A stretch of 22,161 nt of DNA, taken from the NCBI GenBank assembly GCA_900541685.1, contig UQKM01000029.1, positions 1 through 22,161 on the forward strand, in the 5' to 3' direction. The notes under the pieces were generated by a model. That model was not told where the DNA came from. It worked only from the letters and a program-made list of their open reading frames with translations, and did no database searches. This document shows, one piece after another, positions 14,203-21,775 of this stretch; the stretch's first letter is position 1, and each line of letters begins with the position of its first letter. Origin of the DNA: an uncultured Collinsella sp. Lineage in GTDB: Bacteria > Actinomycetota > Coriobacteriia > Coriobacteriales > Coriobacteriaceae. Both the position numbers and the translations under genes were made by a program.

Positions 14203-14244
14203 GTACGATAATATATCTTATGTAAGGTTGATATCTTTAAATAT

Positions 14245-14286
14245 AGTGGTTGGACGGTGCATCAATGTACAGTCCAACCACTTTTA
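14245..14286 (+). terminator. Likely terminator of trxB
   Basis: AGTGGTTGGAC (14245-14255) pairs perfectly with GTCCAACCACT (14272-14282), and the loop itself can pair further (TGCAT with ATGTA, one G-U). A TTT run follows directly. The hairpin lies 42 bases after the trxB stop and 70 bases before the DUF1836 start. Confidence 0.65.
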
Positions 14287-14356
14287 CTTGGCGGTTATGT
14301 GGTATGCAAAACTAGATAACCTAGAATACAATATAGAAAATGAACGGAGGACCCCT

Positions 14357-14968
14357 ATGAACTACGTCAAACATGTTATCCCGATGTCTGATACATCGGT
14401 CAGCATTAAGCCCGAGGATATTCAGCCGACGGTGCTGCCGGATGCATTTATTCAGTCCGATATGGTGGGTAAACTCAACGCGTTGAGCCTGCCACGCTAT
14501 GACCAGCTGCCCAACGTAACGCTCTATCGCGATCAGGTTATTGAATATGTTGCGCTGTGGATGGAGCCGCTTTCGATTTGCGTTGAGCAGCCAGTTATCA
14601 CGCCATCGATGATCAATAACTACGTGAAGGTCGGCCTCGTCCCTGCTCCGGTTAAAAAGCAGTATGGCCGTGAGCAGATTGCGCGTCTCATCGCCATTTG
14701 CATCTTTAAGCAGGTGCTGCCCATCGCTGCGGTTCAGGCGCTCTTTAATATTCAGCGCTTGAGCTACGATGCTCCGACGGCCTTCGATTATGTAGTCGAT
14801 CAACTTGAGGCATCGATTCGTGCGGCGTTTTCCGTCGAGCAGACTCCCGTGCCCGATACCGCACATCAGGTTACGCGCGAATCGCTGCTCGTACGCAGTG
14901 CGGTTTCGTCTTTCGTATCGAAGGCGTACTTGATGAGCTATCTCAAGTTCAATGGGTTTAATAGCTAA
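14357..14968 (+). CDS. DUF1836 family putative transcriptional regulator
   Basis: The 203-residue product matches what I know of the DUF1836 family. These are small proteins with a MerR-like winged-helix region, visible here as LPNVTLYRDQVIEYV, TPSMINNYVKVGLVP and KKQYGREQIARLIAICIFKQVLPIAAVQALF (the last written as YGREQIARLIAICIFKQ, then VLPIAAVQALF). The INNYVK...Y...QIARL pattern resembles MerR DNA-binding helices. Nothing indicates its target or ligand. An upstream in-frame start at 14228 lies in the terminator hairpin region; ATG 14357 has CGGAGGA (14345-14351) five bases upstream. TACAAT at 14327-14332 may be its -10 element, without a good -35. Confidence 0.85.
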   Translation: MNYVKHVIPMSDTSVSIKPEDIQPTVLPDAFIQSDMVGKLNALSLPRYDQLPNVTLYRDQVIEYVALWMEPLSICVEQPVITPSMINNYVKVGLVPAPVKKQYGREQIARLIAICIFKQVLPIAAVQALFNIQRLSYDAPTAFDYVVDQLEASIRAAFSVEQTPVPDTAHQVTRESLLVRSAVSSFVSKAYLMSYLKFNGFNS

Positions 14969-14980
14969 CCGAGGTATAAG

Positions 14981-15029
14981 ACGGGCGGGATAAAGAGCCG
15001 CTGGCCCCTTATCCCGCCCGTATGTTTGT
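14981..15029. terminator. Terminator between DUF1836 gene and degV
   Basis: ACGGGCGGGATAA (14981-14993) and TTATCCCGCCCGT (15009-15021) form a perfect 13-bp stem around a 15-base loop, followed by ATGTTTGTC on the plus strand. The genes on both sides converge on it, so it may serve both, though only the plus side is T-rich. Confidence 0.75.
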
Positions 15030-15040
15030 CTAGTTGGACA

Positions 15041-15907
15041 TTATCGGCCCGAAGCCACGCCCATGCCGTAGCCGATGATGAGGCCGTGCATCTCGGCATA
15101 GTATGAATCTAGCCCGTTGCAGGGCATGATAATCGTCTTTGAGCCGGGCCAATGCTCGACTATGCGGTCAGCAAGCGCCTGGGCTCCAGCTTCGTTCTCA
15201 ACGTGATCGATGATGACCTCGCCGCCGGTAAAGCCTTCGGCCTCCATAGTATCGACAATCTTGGTGAGCATCTTCTTTTCGCCACGCGTGTGCCCAACGA
15301 GTTCAATTTTGCCCGCTTCGCTCGCCGTGCCCAAAATGCGGATATTGAGCTTGTTGGCAATAACTCCGGCCGCCTTAGGGATACGTCCGGCCTTGGCGAG
15401 ATTTTCGTAATTGCACAAACTAAAGAGGATCTTGCTGTTCTGCTCCAAGCTATCGAAGTAGGCGCAGGCGTCCTCAAAGGAGGTATCCGGGTTGCTTGCA
15501 AGATAGCGGTCGAACAGCAGGAAGATCAGATCCATTTTGCCACCTGCGGCTCGTGAGTTGACCAAATGAATCTGGCGGTTGGGCTCCTCGGCAAGCACCA
15601 TGTCACGTGCGGTGGCCGCGGCATTGTAGCTTCCCGATACGCCCTCCGAGATGGGCATGCAGATCGTCTTGTCGGCAAGCTTAAAAAGTTCAGCCCACTC
15701 CCCTACGCTTGGACAGGCGCTCGAAGAAGCGCTCGACTCCGCCTGCACGGCGCAATTGAGCTCGTGAACATCGAGCGAGAGATCGTCGACAAATTCGCGC
15801 TCCCCCACTCGGATCTTAAGGGGTGCAAATGCAAAGGTGGTATGAGGTGCGGTTGGTTGCCAATCGCGAAGATTGCAGCTCGAATCGGAGATAAGTGCCC
15901 AGCTCAT
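15041..15907 (-). CDS. DegV family fatty-acid-binding protein
   Basis: DegV proteins bind a fatty acid in a deep cleft; the FakB members present it to the FakA kinase. The 288-residue product starts WALISDSSCNL, the family's first strand with its serine-rich turn. It has PLKIRVGEREFVDD, SSACPSVGEW, CMPISEGVSGSYNAA (the second ligand-binding serine motif), NSRAAGGKMDLI, and a C-terminal region ending GLIIGYGMGVASGR. A FakA-like kinase is not in this window, so a role in fatty-acid uptake is only suggested by family. ATG 15907 has AAAGGA about seven bases upstream. The upstream region carries a TATAAT element overlapped by a perfect palindrome, which points to dedicated repression. Confidence 0.92.
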   Translation of the reverse strand: MSWALISDSSCNLRDWQPTAPHTTFAFAPLKIRVGEREFVDDLSLDVHELNCAVQAESSASSSACPSVGEWAELFKLADKTICMPISEGVSGSYNAAATARDMVLAEEPNRQIHLVNSRAAGGKMDLIFLLFDRYLASNPDTSFEDACAYFDSLEQNSKILFSLCNYENLAKAGRIPKAAGVIANKLNIRILGTASEAGKIELVGHTRGEKKMLTKIVDTMEAEGFTGGEVIIDHVENEAGAQALADRIVEHWPGSKTIIMPCNGLDSYYAEMHGLIIGYGMGVASGR

Positions 15908-15920
15908 TGAGGGTCCTTTC

Positions 15921-15942
15921 TAATTGTTCCCCAACAATTATA
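15921..15942 (-). promoter_or_regulatory. degV -10 element and overlapping operator-like palindrome
   Basis: On the minus strand TATAAT (15937-15942) is a perfect -10 hexamer, about 30 bases from the degV ATG. The palindrome TAATTGTT-CCCC-AACAATTA (15921-15940) overlaps it and covers the expected transcription start. The -35 position (about 15960-15965 read on the minus strand, ATCCAA) is poor, so an activator or the nearby repeat arms may contribute. Confidence 0.6.
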
Positions 15943-15998
15943 GCCATCTTTTTGATTGATTGGATGGCTATCTAGTTTTGAATACTAGATAGCCATCC
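15940..15998. repeat. Three alternating copies of an inverted arm upstream of degV
   Basis: ATAGCCATC occurs at 15940-15948 and 15989-15997, and its complement GATGGCTAT at 15963-15971 lies between them. The second and third arms belong to a perfect 15-bp inverted repeat (15962-15976 with 15984-15998, loop TTTGAAT). The central arm can pair with either side. The element is upstream of the likely degV start site, so it is more likely DNA-level (operator) than an RNA switch for degV. Confidence 0.65.
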
Positions 15999-16021
15999 TA
16001 ATCATAAGGCAAACGGTAGGC

Positions 16022-16062
16022 TCAAAAAGAATGGGCCTCGTGACTCAAGATCGCGAGGCCCA
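16022..16062 (-). terminator. Terminator of the pgsA-to-nlpC gene run
   Basis: TGGGCCTCGTGA (16032-16043) pairs with TCGCGAGGCCCA (16051-16062) with one G-U pair and a seven-base loop. Read on the minus strand, the stem is followed by TTCTTTTTGAG, a good T-run. It lies 24 bases after the NlpC/P60 stop codon. Confidence 0.85.
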
Positions 16063-16085
16063 CGTTCGTTCGCTGTAGCAATAAA

Positions 16086-17192
16086 TTAGTAGCGTACGAA
16101 GATGTAGTTGTTGTTCATACCGGCTGCGACGGAGCTGATGATAACGCCCGTTTTGTAGTCGGAAGCATGGATCATCTGGCCATTACCGATATAGATGCCG
16201 GTATGGTAGGAGTTAACCACAACATCGCCGGGTTGCGGATCGGACACACGGGTCCAACCCATGAAAGTGCCGGTGGTGCCCAGACGGCAGTAGCGGCCCG
16301 TGAGGCAATAGCTTACAAAGCCGGAGCAGTCAAAGCTGTTCGGTCCAATGCCGCCCCAAGAGTAAGCGTATCCGAGCTTGCTGTAGGCGCGCGAAACAAC
16401 GGTACCACCGTCAACGGACTGGCTCGGTGCGGAAGGCGTCGGAGCCGGAGCGGGCGTCGAGGGCTGCGGCGTAGGAGCAGGAGTGGGCGTCGAAGGCTGC
16501 GGCGCGGGAGCAGGAGTGGGCGCGGGAGTGTTCTCGGTCGTACCGGCGGTATCGTTGCTCACCGTGGCCTTTTCGGCGGTGCTGGCATTAATGCCAGCCT
16601 GCAGCGCAGCGTTGGCCTCGGCCTCGGCAGCAAGCTCGGCCTGCAGCTGAGAATCCAGAGAGTTCACGACACTCTGGGCCTCAGCTTGCTGGGCATTGAG
16701 CTCGTCGACCTTCTTCTGCGTCGCGGCGACGTTCTTCTCCTGCTCGGTTTGCTTATCGGTGAGCTGCTGCTTAAGGTCCTTGACCTCCTGAATGGTCTGG
16801 GCCTGCTTGTCGGACACCTTGCCGTAGTAGAAGAGACGGTTGAGCATGTCGCCCAGATCGTCGACGCCCGTCAGGACCTGAAGGAGACTCAGGCCGCCGG
16901 TCTTGTACTCACCGGCAACGTAGTTAGAGAGCTTTGCCTGACCTTCGGAAATCTCTTGCTGCTTTTGCGTGATCTCGCCTGCAGTCTGATCAAGCTCCTG
17001 CGTCTGTGCGGAGAGTTCTTCATGAATTTGCTGGGTTTGGGTGCCAATCTGCTCGAGCTTGGTACGGGCAGCGGCAAGGTCGGATGCGGTATCGGCGTAG
17101 GCCGGAGCCACGAGGCCCAGGCCCAAAACACAAGCGAGGGTTGCCGTAGCAGCGCAGCGTGCCATGTTTCTGTGCGTGTTTGCTGTGCGCAT
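16086..17192 (-). CDS. Secreted NlpC/P60 peptidoglycan hydrolase with coiled coil
   Basis: The 368-residue product has a signal peptide (about 1-33, ending APAYA), a long coiled coil (about 35-205) of the CwlO/PcsB type with GLSLLQVLTGVDDLGDMLNR, and a proline-rich linker of repeated PAPTP/PQPSTP units (about 220-255). A C-terminal NlpC/P60 domain follows, with the catalytic Cys289 in FDCSGF, His330 in YHTGIYIG and His342 in MIHAS. The domain cuts peptide bonds in peptidoglycan, and coiled-coil relatives are controlled by the FtsEX division complex. AAAGGA lies about eight bases before ATG 17192, and apt ends 32 bases upstream, so it is probably last in the pgsA-FHA-MerR-apt run. A strong terminator follows. 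Control by FtsEX is inferred from family only. Confidence 0.93.
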   Translation of the reverse strand: MRTANTHRNMARCAATATLACVLGLGLVAPAYADTASDLAAARTKLEQIGTQTQQIHEELSAQTQELDQTAGEITQKQQEISEGQAKLSNYVAGEYKTGGLSLLQVLTGVDDLGDMLNRLFYYGKVSDKQAQTIQEVKDLKQQLTDKQTEQEKNVAATQKKVDELNAQQAEAQSVVNSLDSQLQAELAAEAEANAALQAGINASTAEKATVSNDTAGTTENTPAPTPAPAPQPSTPTPAPTPQPSTPAPAPTPSAPSQSVDGGTVVSRAYSKLGYAYSWGGIGPNSFDCSGFVSYCLTGRYCRLGTTGTFMGWTRVSDPQPGDVVVNSYHTGIYIGNGQMIHASDYKTGVIISSVAAGMNNNYIFVRY

Positions 17193-17224
17193 GTAGCTTC
17201 CTTTCCGGTATCTAAGGGTAGCGG

Positions 17225-17755
17225 CTAGTCCACCGTTACCAGGCTAAAGAGATCAACGTCCTCGTTAGAAGGCGTGAGCTTCTTGCGCGGGTTGAGAAAC
17301 GCAAGCTCAAGGATACAACCGTAGCCCACAAGCTTTGCGCCCATATCTCGCACCAGTTTACCTGTTGCCTCGACGGTTCCGCCCGTCGCGACCAAGTCGT
17401 CCAGAATCAACACGGTATCTTTAGAGCTGATGGCATCGGCGTGGATCTCGATAGAATCAGTTCCATACTCGAGCTCGTAGCTCTCGCTTACCGTCTTGCG
17501 CGGTAGTTTACCCGGCTTACGTGCGGGAACAAAGCCGGCACCCAGGGCGACGGCCACGGGCACACCGACCATAAAGCCGCGGGCCTCGGGTCCTACGACC
17601 TTGGTAATGCCCATGTCGGCAAAATGCTCGGCAAGGGCATCCACCATGGCCTTCAGGGCCTCGGGATTGCCAAAGAGCGGCGTGATGTCCTTAAAGACGA
17701 CTCCGGGCTCGGGATAGTCGGGGATATCGACGATTTGAGATTCGAAGTCGTACAT
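17225..17755 (-). CDS. apt: Adenine phosphoribosyltransferase
   Basis: Apt makes AMP from adenine and PRPP in purine salvage. The 176-residue product has the family start IVDIPDYPEPGVVFKDITPL, the middle GPEARGFMVGVPVAVALGAGFVPARKPGKLP (read as GPEARGFMVGVPVA and GFVPARKPGKLP), and the PRPP-binding loop VLILDDLVATGGT. Length is typical for the family. AAAGGT precedes ATG 17755 at a suitable distance. It lies between the MerR regulator gene (35-base gap) and the NlpC/P60 gene (32-base gap), an unexpected metabolic member of an envelope/division gene run. Confidence 0.96.
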   Translation of the reverse strand: MYDFESQIVDIPDYPEPGVVFKDITPLFGNPEALKAMVDALAEHFADMGITKVVGPEARGFMVGVPVAVALGAGFVPARKPGKLPRKTVSESYELEYGTDSIEIHADAISSKDTVLILDDLVATGGTVEATGKLVRDMGAKLVGYGCILELAFLNPRKKLTPSNEDVDLFSLVTVD

Positions 17756-17790
17756 GGGTGACCTTTCATGGATTGCCGGGTGAACGGCGG

Positions 17791-18675
17791 TTATTTGCCC
17801 GTGTTAGCAGACGAGCTATGCGAGGGGACGACGACCTTGGACGGCTGCACGAGCGACTCGTCGTGCGCGGTAACCGCGGGGACGCTTGCCCCATCGCTTT
17901 TAGCCTTGGTGGATTCGGAACGCGCGATCTCCTCATCGAGGGCATCGATGTCAGCGTCCTCGACCACGGCGTTGAGCGACTCAAAGACACGGTTCTTAAG
18001 GAGCGCGGTGTGCACACCCTCGGTGAGGTCGTGCAGCTTCTTAAAAGCACGCTCGAGCTTGGCGTCGCGCTCGTCATCGGAAGTATCCATGCCGAGCATG
18101 CTCACGAGAACCTGCTCAAACATCGAAGACTCGCGGTTTGCCGACGATACGTACTGACGCAGATTGCGCGGCTCAATGTGGAAGCGCGACAGCTCCGAGC
18201 AGTAACGGATAATCGGGAAATCTCGGCCATCGACGAGCTCACGGTTCTGCGGGCTCTTGATGATGCGGATAAGATCGTTCTCGGCAAGGGAGCGGATAAA
18301 CGAAATCTCAACACCGAGCATGTCGGGAATGGTCTCGATGGGATGCAGCTTTTGCTTGGTCTCCTTGGGCTCCGTCTTAAGCGGAACATCGGACAGAAGA
18401 CCCACCTCGTAAGCCAACGTGGACAGGTCCGTTGCGTTTTCCAAGCGCTGCTTAATGACGTTGAGCGGCATGTAACGGGTCTTCTGCAGGTGCAGGATAA
18501 CCTCGAGACGGTCAACGTCTTCCTTGGAGTACTGGCGATACCCCTTAGGCGTACGATGAGGGGTGATGAGCCCCTCATCTTCTAGAAATCTAATTTTTGA
18601 GTTCGATAGATCGGGGTATGCGCCTCGAAGAAGGTTGACGACTTGGCCGATACTCAGATAGTTGCGTTCGGCCAT
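17791..18675 (-). CDS. ftsR: MerR-family regulator, FtsR-like
   Basis: The 294-residue product starts with a MerR winged helix (YLSIGQVVNLLRGAYPDLSNSKIRFLEDEGL in two pieces: YLSIGQVVNLLRG and SNSKIRFLEDEGL) with the TPHRTPKGYRQYSKEDVDRL wing. A second conserved region includes YCSELSRFHIEPRNLRQYVSSAN (near IEPRNLRQY). It closely follows the pattern of Corynebacterium FtsR and Mycobacterium Rv1828, which act on ftsZ expression. Those genes also sit next to the FHA gene garA/odhI, as here. The last 60 or so residues are acidic and serine-rich, without similarity I recognise. It begins three bases after the FHA gene stop, so the two are co-expressed. Function in division control is inferred from homology and synteny. 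Confidence 0.88.
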   Translation of the reverse strand: MAERNYLSIGQVVNLLRGAYPDLSNSKIRFLEDEGLITPHRTPKGYRQYSKEDVDRLEVILHLQKTRYMPLNVIKQRLENATDLSTLAYEVGLLSDVPLKTEPKETKQKLHPIETIPDMLGVEISFIRSLAENDLIRIIKSPQNRELVDGRDFPIIRYCSELSRFHIEPRNLRQYVSSANRESSMFEQVLVSMLGMDTSDDERDAKLERAFKKLHDLTEGVHTALLKNRVFESLNAVVEDADIDALDEEIARSESTKAKSDGASVPAVTAHDESLVQPSKVVVPSHSSSANTGK

Positions 18676-18678
18676 TAC

Positions 18679-19113
18679 CTACTCACCGGTTTCGATGCGC
18701 TCCGGCGTGCTCTCGTGGTAGATGAGCGTGAACGTACCGATCTGAACGGAAGAGCCGTCGTGCAGCGGAGCACCGTTGACGATGGCGCCGTCGACCCAGG
18801 TACCGTTGAGCGAGCCCAGATCCTCAATACGGGCGCCCAGGCCCTCACGAATAATGCGTGCGTGGCTGCGCGACACGGTCATGTCGTTGAGGAAGATACC
18901 GTTCGCGGGATCGCGGCCGATCGTGGTCACGTTGTCTTCGAGCTCAAAGGCAGCGCCAGTCTGCGGTCCCTTGACGATAGACAAGACGGGAGCAGTGATG
19001 TGCACGTTGGCCATGAGGTCGGGAACGGTGACATCGCTCGAAGGAACACGGAAAACGCAGGTAGCATCCGCAGTCTTATCGTTCTGAGGCATATTGTTAA
19101 CCTTGTTGTCCAT
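18679..19113 (-). CDS. garA: GarA/OdhI-like FHA-domain protein
   Basis: GarA/OdhI are small FHA proteins that inhibit 2-oxoglutarate-using enzymes until Ser/Thr kinases phosphorylate an N-terminal ETTSVFR motif, which then folds back onto the FHA domain. This 144-residue product has DATCVFRVP (Thr18) in the equivalent place. The FHA core covers about residues 60-135: TTIGRDPANGIFLND, VSRSHARI and LGSLNGTWVDG, with the phosphothreonine-binding Arg, Ser and Asn present. Only one threonine remains where GarA has two. The start is uncertain: ATG 19113 has AGGGG seven bases upstream, ATG 19092 has AAGG eight upstream. It is directly followed by the FtsR-like gene and preceded by pgsA, matching the mycobacterial neighbourhood. 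Confidence 0.87.
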   Translation of the reverse strand: MDNKVNNMPQNDKTADATCVFRVPSSDVTVPDLMANVHITAPVLSIVKGPQTGAAFELEDNVTTIGRDPANGIFLNDMTVSRSHARIIREGLGARIEDLGSLNGTWVDGAIVNGAPLHDGSSVQIGTFTLIYHESTPERIETGE

Positions 19114-19178
19114 GACAACCCCTATCTAACGCGGCCACGCCGCAATAAATGTACTGTACGTAATCATACCCCAACGAC

Positions 19179-19883
19179 TTAGTCTTCGATTTCGGGGTTA
19201 AGAAAGTCGATGTCCTCGTCCTCGGGATGCGCGATGGCCTGTTTAATGGCCACCCCTCCCTTAATGGAATAGATGACAGCGGTGAGCATGGAGAAGATGA
19301 CGCCGCCGTATACAAAGAAGATGCCGAGGGGCACCGAGCTGCCGTTGAGGCCTGGGAATGCCGTGAACGTGGCGGGCAGCAGATGCCAGCCGTCGATGAC
19401 GGGGAACCCAAGCAGCATGAGCGAGAAGCCGGTCATGAGCAGTGCCGTGGCAATCTTGCCGGGAAAGACGACGTCGATGGGGCGCCGGTGGTAGTGACGC
19501 ACGATGAGCGTGCCAATGCCCAGGTAGATATCGCGGCCGATAATGAGCACGCAGACCCAGATGGGAAGCTCGCCGCGGACCACGAGACCCAGCACGCCAG
19601 TAAACAGCAGCGCACGGTCACAGATGGGATCCATAACCTTGCCGAGCCATGAGACCGTTTTGGTCATGCGGGCAATCTGACCGTCCATCCAGTCGGTGGA
19701 GGCCGCGATGGCATAGATGACAATGGCGACGACACGGTTGTTGTCCGTCACAAACAGGTACAGGAAGACGAGCGTGAGGATCAGGCGCGTAAAGGTGATG
19801 AAATTGGAGATCGTAAAGATCTTATTCGACGGGTAATCGGAGGTGCCGATAAGCTCCTTTTTGATCTTCTTCTTGATGCCCAC
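19179..19883 (-). CDS. pgsA: CDP-diacylglycerol-glycerol-3-phosphate phosphatidyltransferase-like
   Basis: The enzyme family joins CDP-diacylglycerol to an alcohol, here most likely glycerol-3-phosphate for phosphatidylglycerol. The CDP-alcohol phosphotransferase signature DG-x2-AR-x8-G-x3-D-x3-D is complete (MDGQIARM...WLGKVMDPICDR). About five membrane segments are visible, and the C-terminus is acidic. Several in-frame starts exist up to 20009, but the GTG at 19883 (VGIKKKIKKEL) follows GGGGGAG at about 19887-19895, whereas the extension has no family character; I therefore prefer the GTG (234 residues). It leads the run with the FHA and MerR genes, a 65-base gap downstream. TATAGT at 19920-19925 (minus strand) may be a -10, without a clear -35. 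The exact alcohol substrate is not proven. Confidence 0.85.
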   Translation of the reverse strand: MGIKKKIKKELIGTSDYPSNKIFTISNFITFTRLILTLVFLYLFVTDNNRVVAIVIYAIAASTDWMDGQIARMTKTVSWLGKVMDPICDRALLFTGVLGLVVRGELPIWVCVLIIGRDIYLGIGTLIVRHYHRRPIDVVFPGKIATALLMTGFSLMLLGFPVIDGWHLLPATFTAFPGLNGSSVPLGIFFVYGGVIFSMLTAVIYSIKGGVAIKQAIAHPEDEDIDFLNPEIED

Positions 19884-20279
19884 AGGACTCCCCCGCTGGT
19901 ATACGACAAAACTTTCGATACTATACCCGTTCTGGCGATGTCTATCCAGCGTAAGCATAGAGAGTCCAGACATATGGAGGATGCTACTGGGTTGTGCGGG
20001 ATTCTGCATTTGCGTACATCAGCCTCCAAATATGACATTTTTCGGCATCTTTGATGCCTTATGTACACGTTTTGATTCGGTGATTACATCGATCGGGAAA
20101 GTTGTTGCCTTAAGCAAATTAATCATGATGTGCGGGTCGAGAAGGGTTGGCGCCAAAAGAACCCAACGGCCGTTACGGTTTCGTTAGAAACGCGCCCCAC
20201 CATGGATGGTGAACCCGAAAGGTAAGGCGCGCGGGCACGGTGGCTCGGCCCGCGCGCCCGGAAGAGAAAGGATAAACCC
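19884..20279. other. Intergenic region between divergent pgsA and ABC transporter genes
   Basis: No gene is supported in these 396 bases. They hold a small perfect hairpin GGCATC-TTT-GATGCC (20044-20058) and a palindrome AACGGCCGTT (20165-20174). There is also GTTTC-GTTA-GAAAC (20178-20191) and a GC-rich leader hairpin (20226-20258). The left part is AT-richer; composition shifts to strongly GC-rich from about 20190 onward. Promoters for both directions must lie here, but none is convincing. Confidence 0.6.
20226..20258 (+). promoter_or_regulatory. GC-rich hairpin just upstream of the ABC transporter genes
   Basis: GGCGCGCGGGC (20226-20236) and GCCCGCGCGCC (20248-20258) form a perfect, all-GC 11-bp stem around an 11-base loop. 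The stem ends eight bases before the AAAGGA ribosome-binding site (20267-20272). No T-run follows, so it is not a normal terminator; a translational or protective element is possible. Confidence 0.6.
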
Positions 20280-21004
<725 letters not shown>

Positions 21005-21008
<4 letters not shown>

Positions 21009-21775
21009 CGGGCGAGAAAGGCGGCCTGCTCGCGGCCCTGCGCGCCGAGGCCCTGAAGTCGCGCCACGCGGCACCGGTTCGCCTGGCCGTGCTCATGGCG
21101 CTGCCTATGCCGCTGCTCGGCGCGATGCCCTACCGGGGCGTGCAGATCTTCAGCGCGTGGAACTACTGGTACGCGCTCTTCCTGCCCGTGTCTCTCTCGC
21201 TCGTGGTGGCGTGCGTCGCGCGGGCGGACGCTCGCACGCGGATGCGGGGGCTTCTGGGCCTGGGCTTCCCGCTCGGACGCGTCTGGTGGGCCAAGGCGCT
21301 CTGGTGCCTCGCGCTCTGCACGCTCTCGAACCTCGTGGTCTTCGGCATCTACCTCGCGGGATCGGCGCTCTCCTCGCAGGGCCTCACGGCTGCGGGCACG
21401 CTCACGATGCTCCTCTGCGCGCTCGTCAACACGGTGACCGCGGCGTGGATGATCCCCGCAGGGCTCTTCCTCACGGTGCGGCTCGGCATGCTCGCGGGCA
21501 TCTTCTGCCCGCTCGTCGCGCAGCTCGTGGGTGGGTTCGCCTGGTCGTTGGTACCGTTGCCGCAGCTCTTTCCGCCGTCGGCGAGCATGGTCATCCCCAC
21601 GAGCTTCATCCCCGTGCTGCCGAGCGGCGAGCCACTCGCGGCGGACATGGCGCTCGGCGGGGCGCTCGCGGCGGATGGCATGCTCACGCTGGCGGGCCTT
21701 GCGGTCAGCGCGCTCGCGTTCGCCGCGCTCACGGCGGCGGGCGCGGCCTGGTTCGCGAGCTCCGAGGAGAGGTGA
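21005..21775 (+). CDS. lanE: Lantibiotic-immunity-type ABC permease (LanE)
   Basis: The 256-residue protein has about six membrane segments. It shows features of the EpiE/MutE/SpaE type of permease: an early AEALKSRHAAPVRLAVLMALPM stretch (read as LRAEALKSRHAAP then VRLAVLMALPM), the FSAWNYWYALFLPVSLSL segment, and a conserved extracellular/intramembrane region near WSLVPLPQLFPPSASMVIP. Its ATG overlaps the TGA of the ATPase gene (ATGA), and its own TGA overlaps the next ATG (TGATG). Together with the neighbours it would move lanthionine peptides from the membrane to the outside. Confidence 0.87.

Noticed and set aside
16440..16530. Short tandem DNA repeats in the NlpC/P60 gene
   Set aside because: They encode the proline-rich linker (PAPTP/PQPSTP units), a common low-complexity spacer in secreted hydrolases rather than a separate DNA element.
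16167..17228. Plus-strand open frame of 353 codons opposite the NlpC/P60 gene
   Set aside because: It mirrors the coiled coil and proline-rich linker of the real gene, giving Arg/Gly and Leu runs; the minus-strand gene has a signal peptide, catalytic residues and a terminator.
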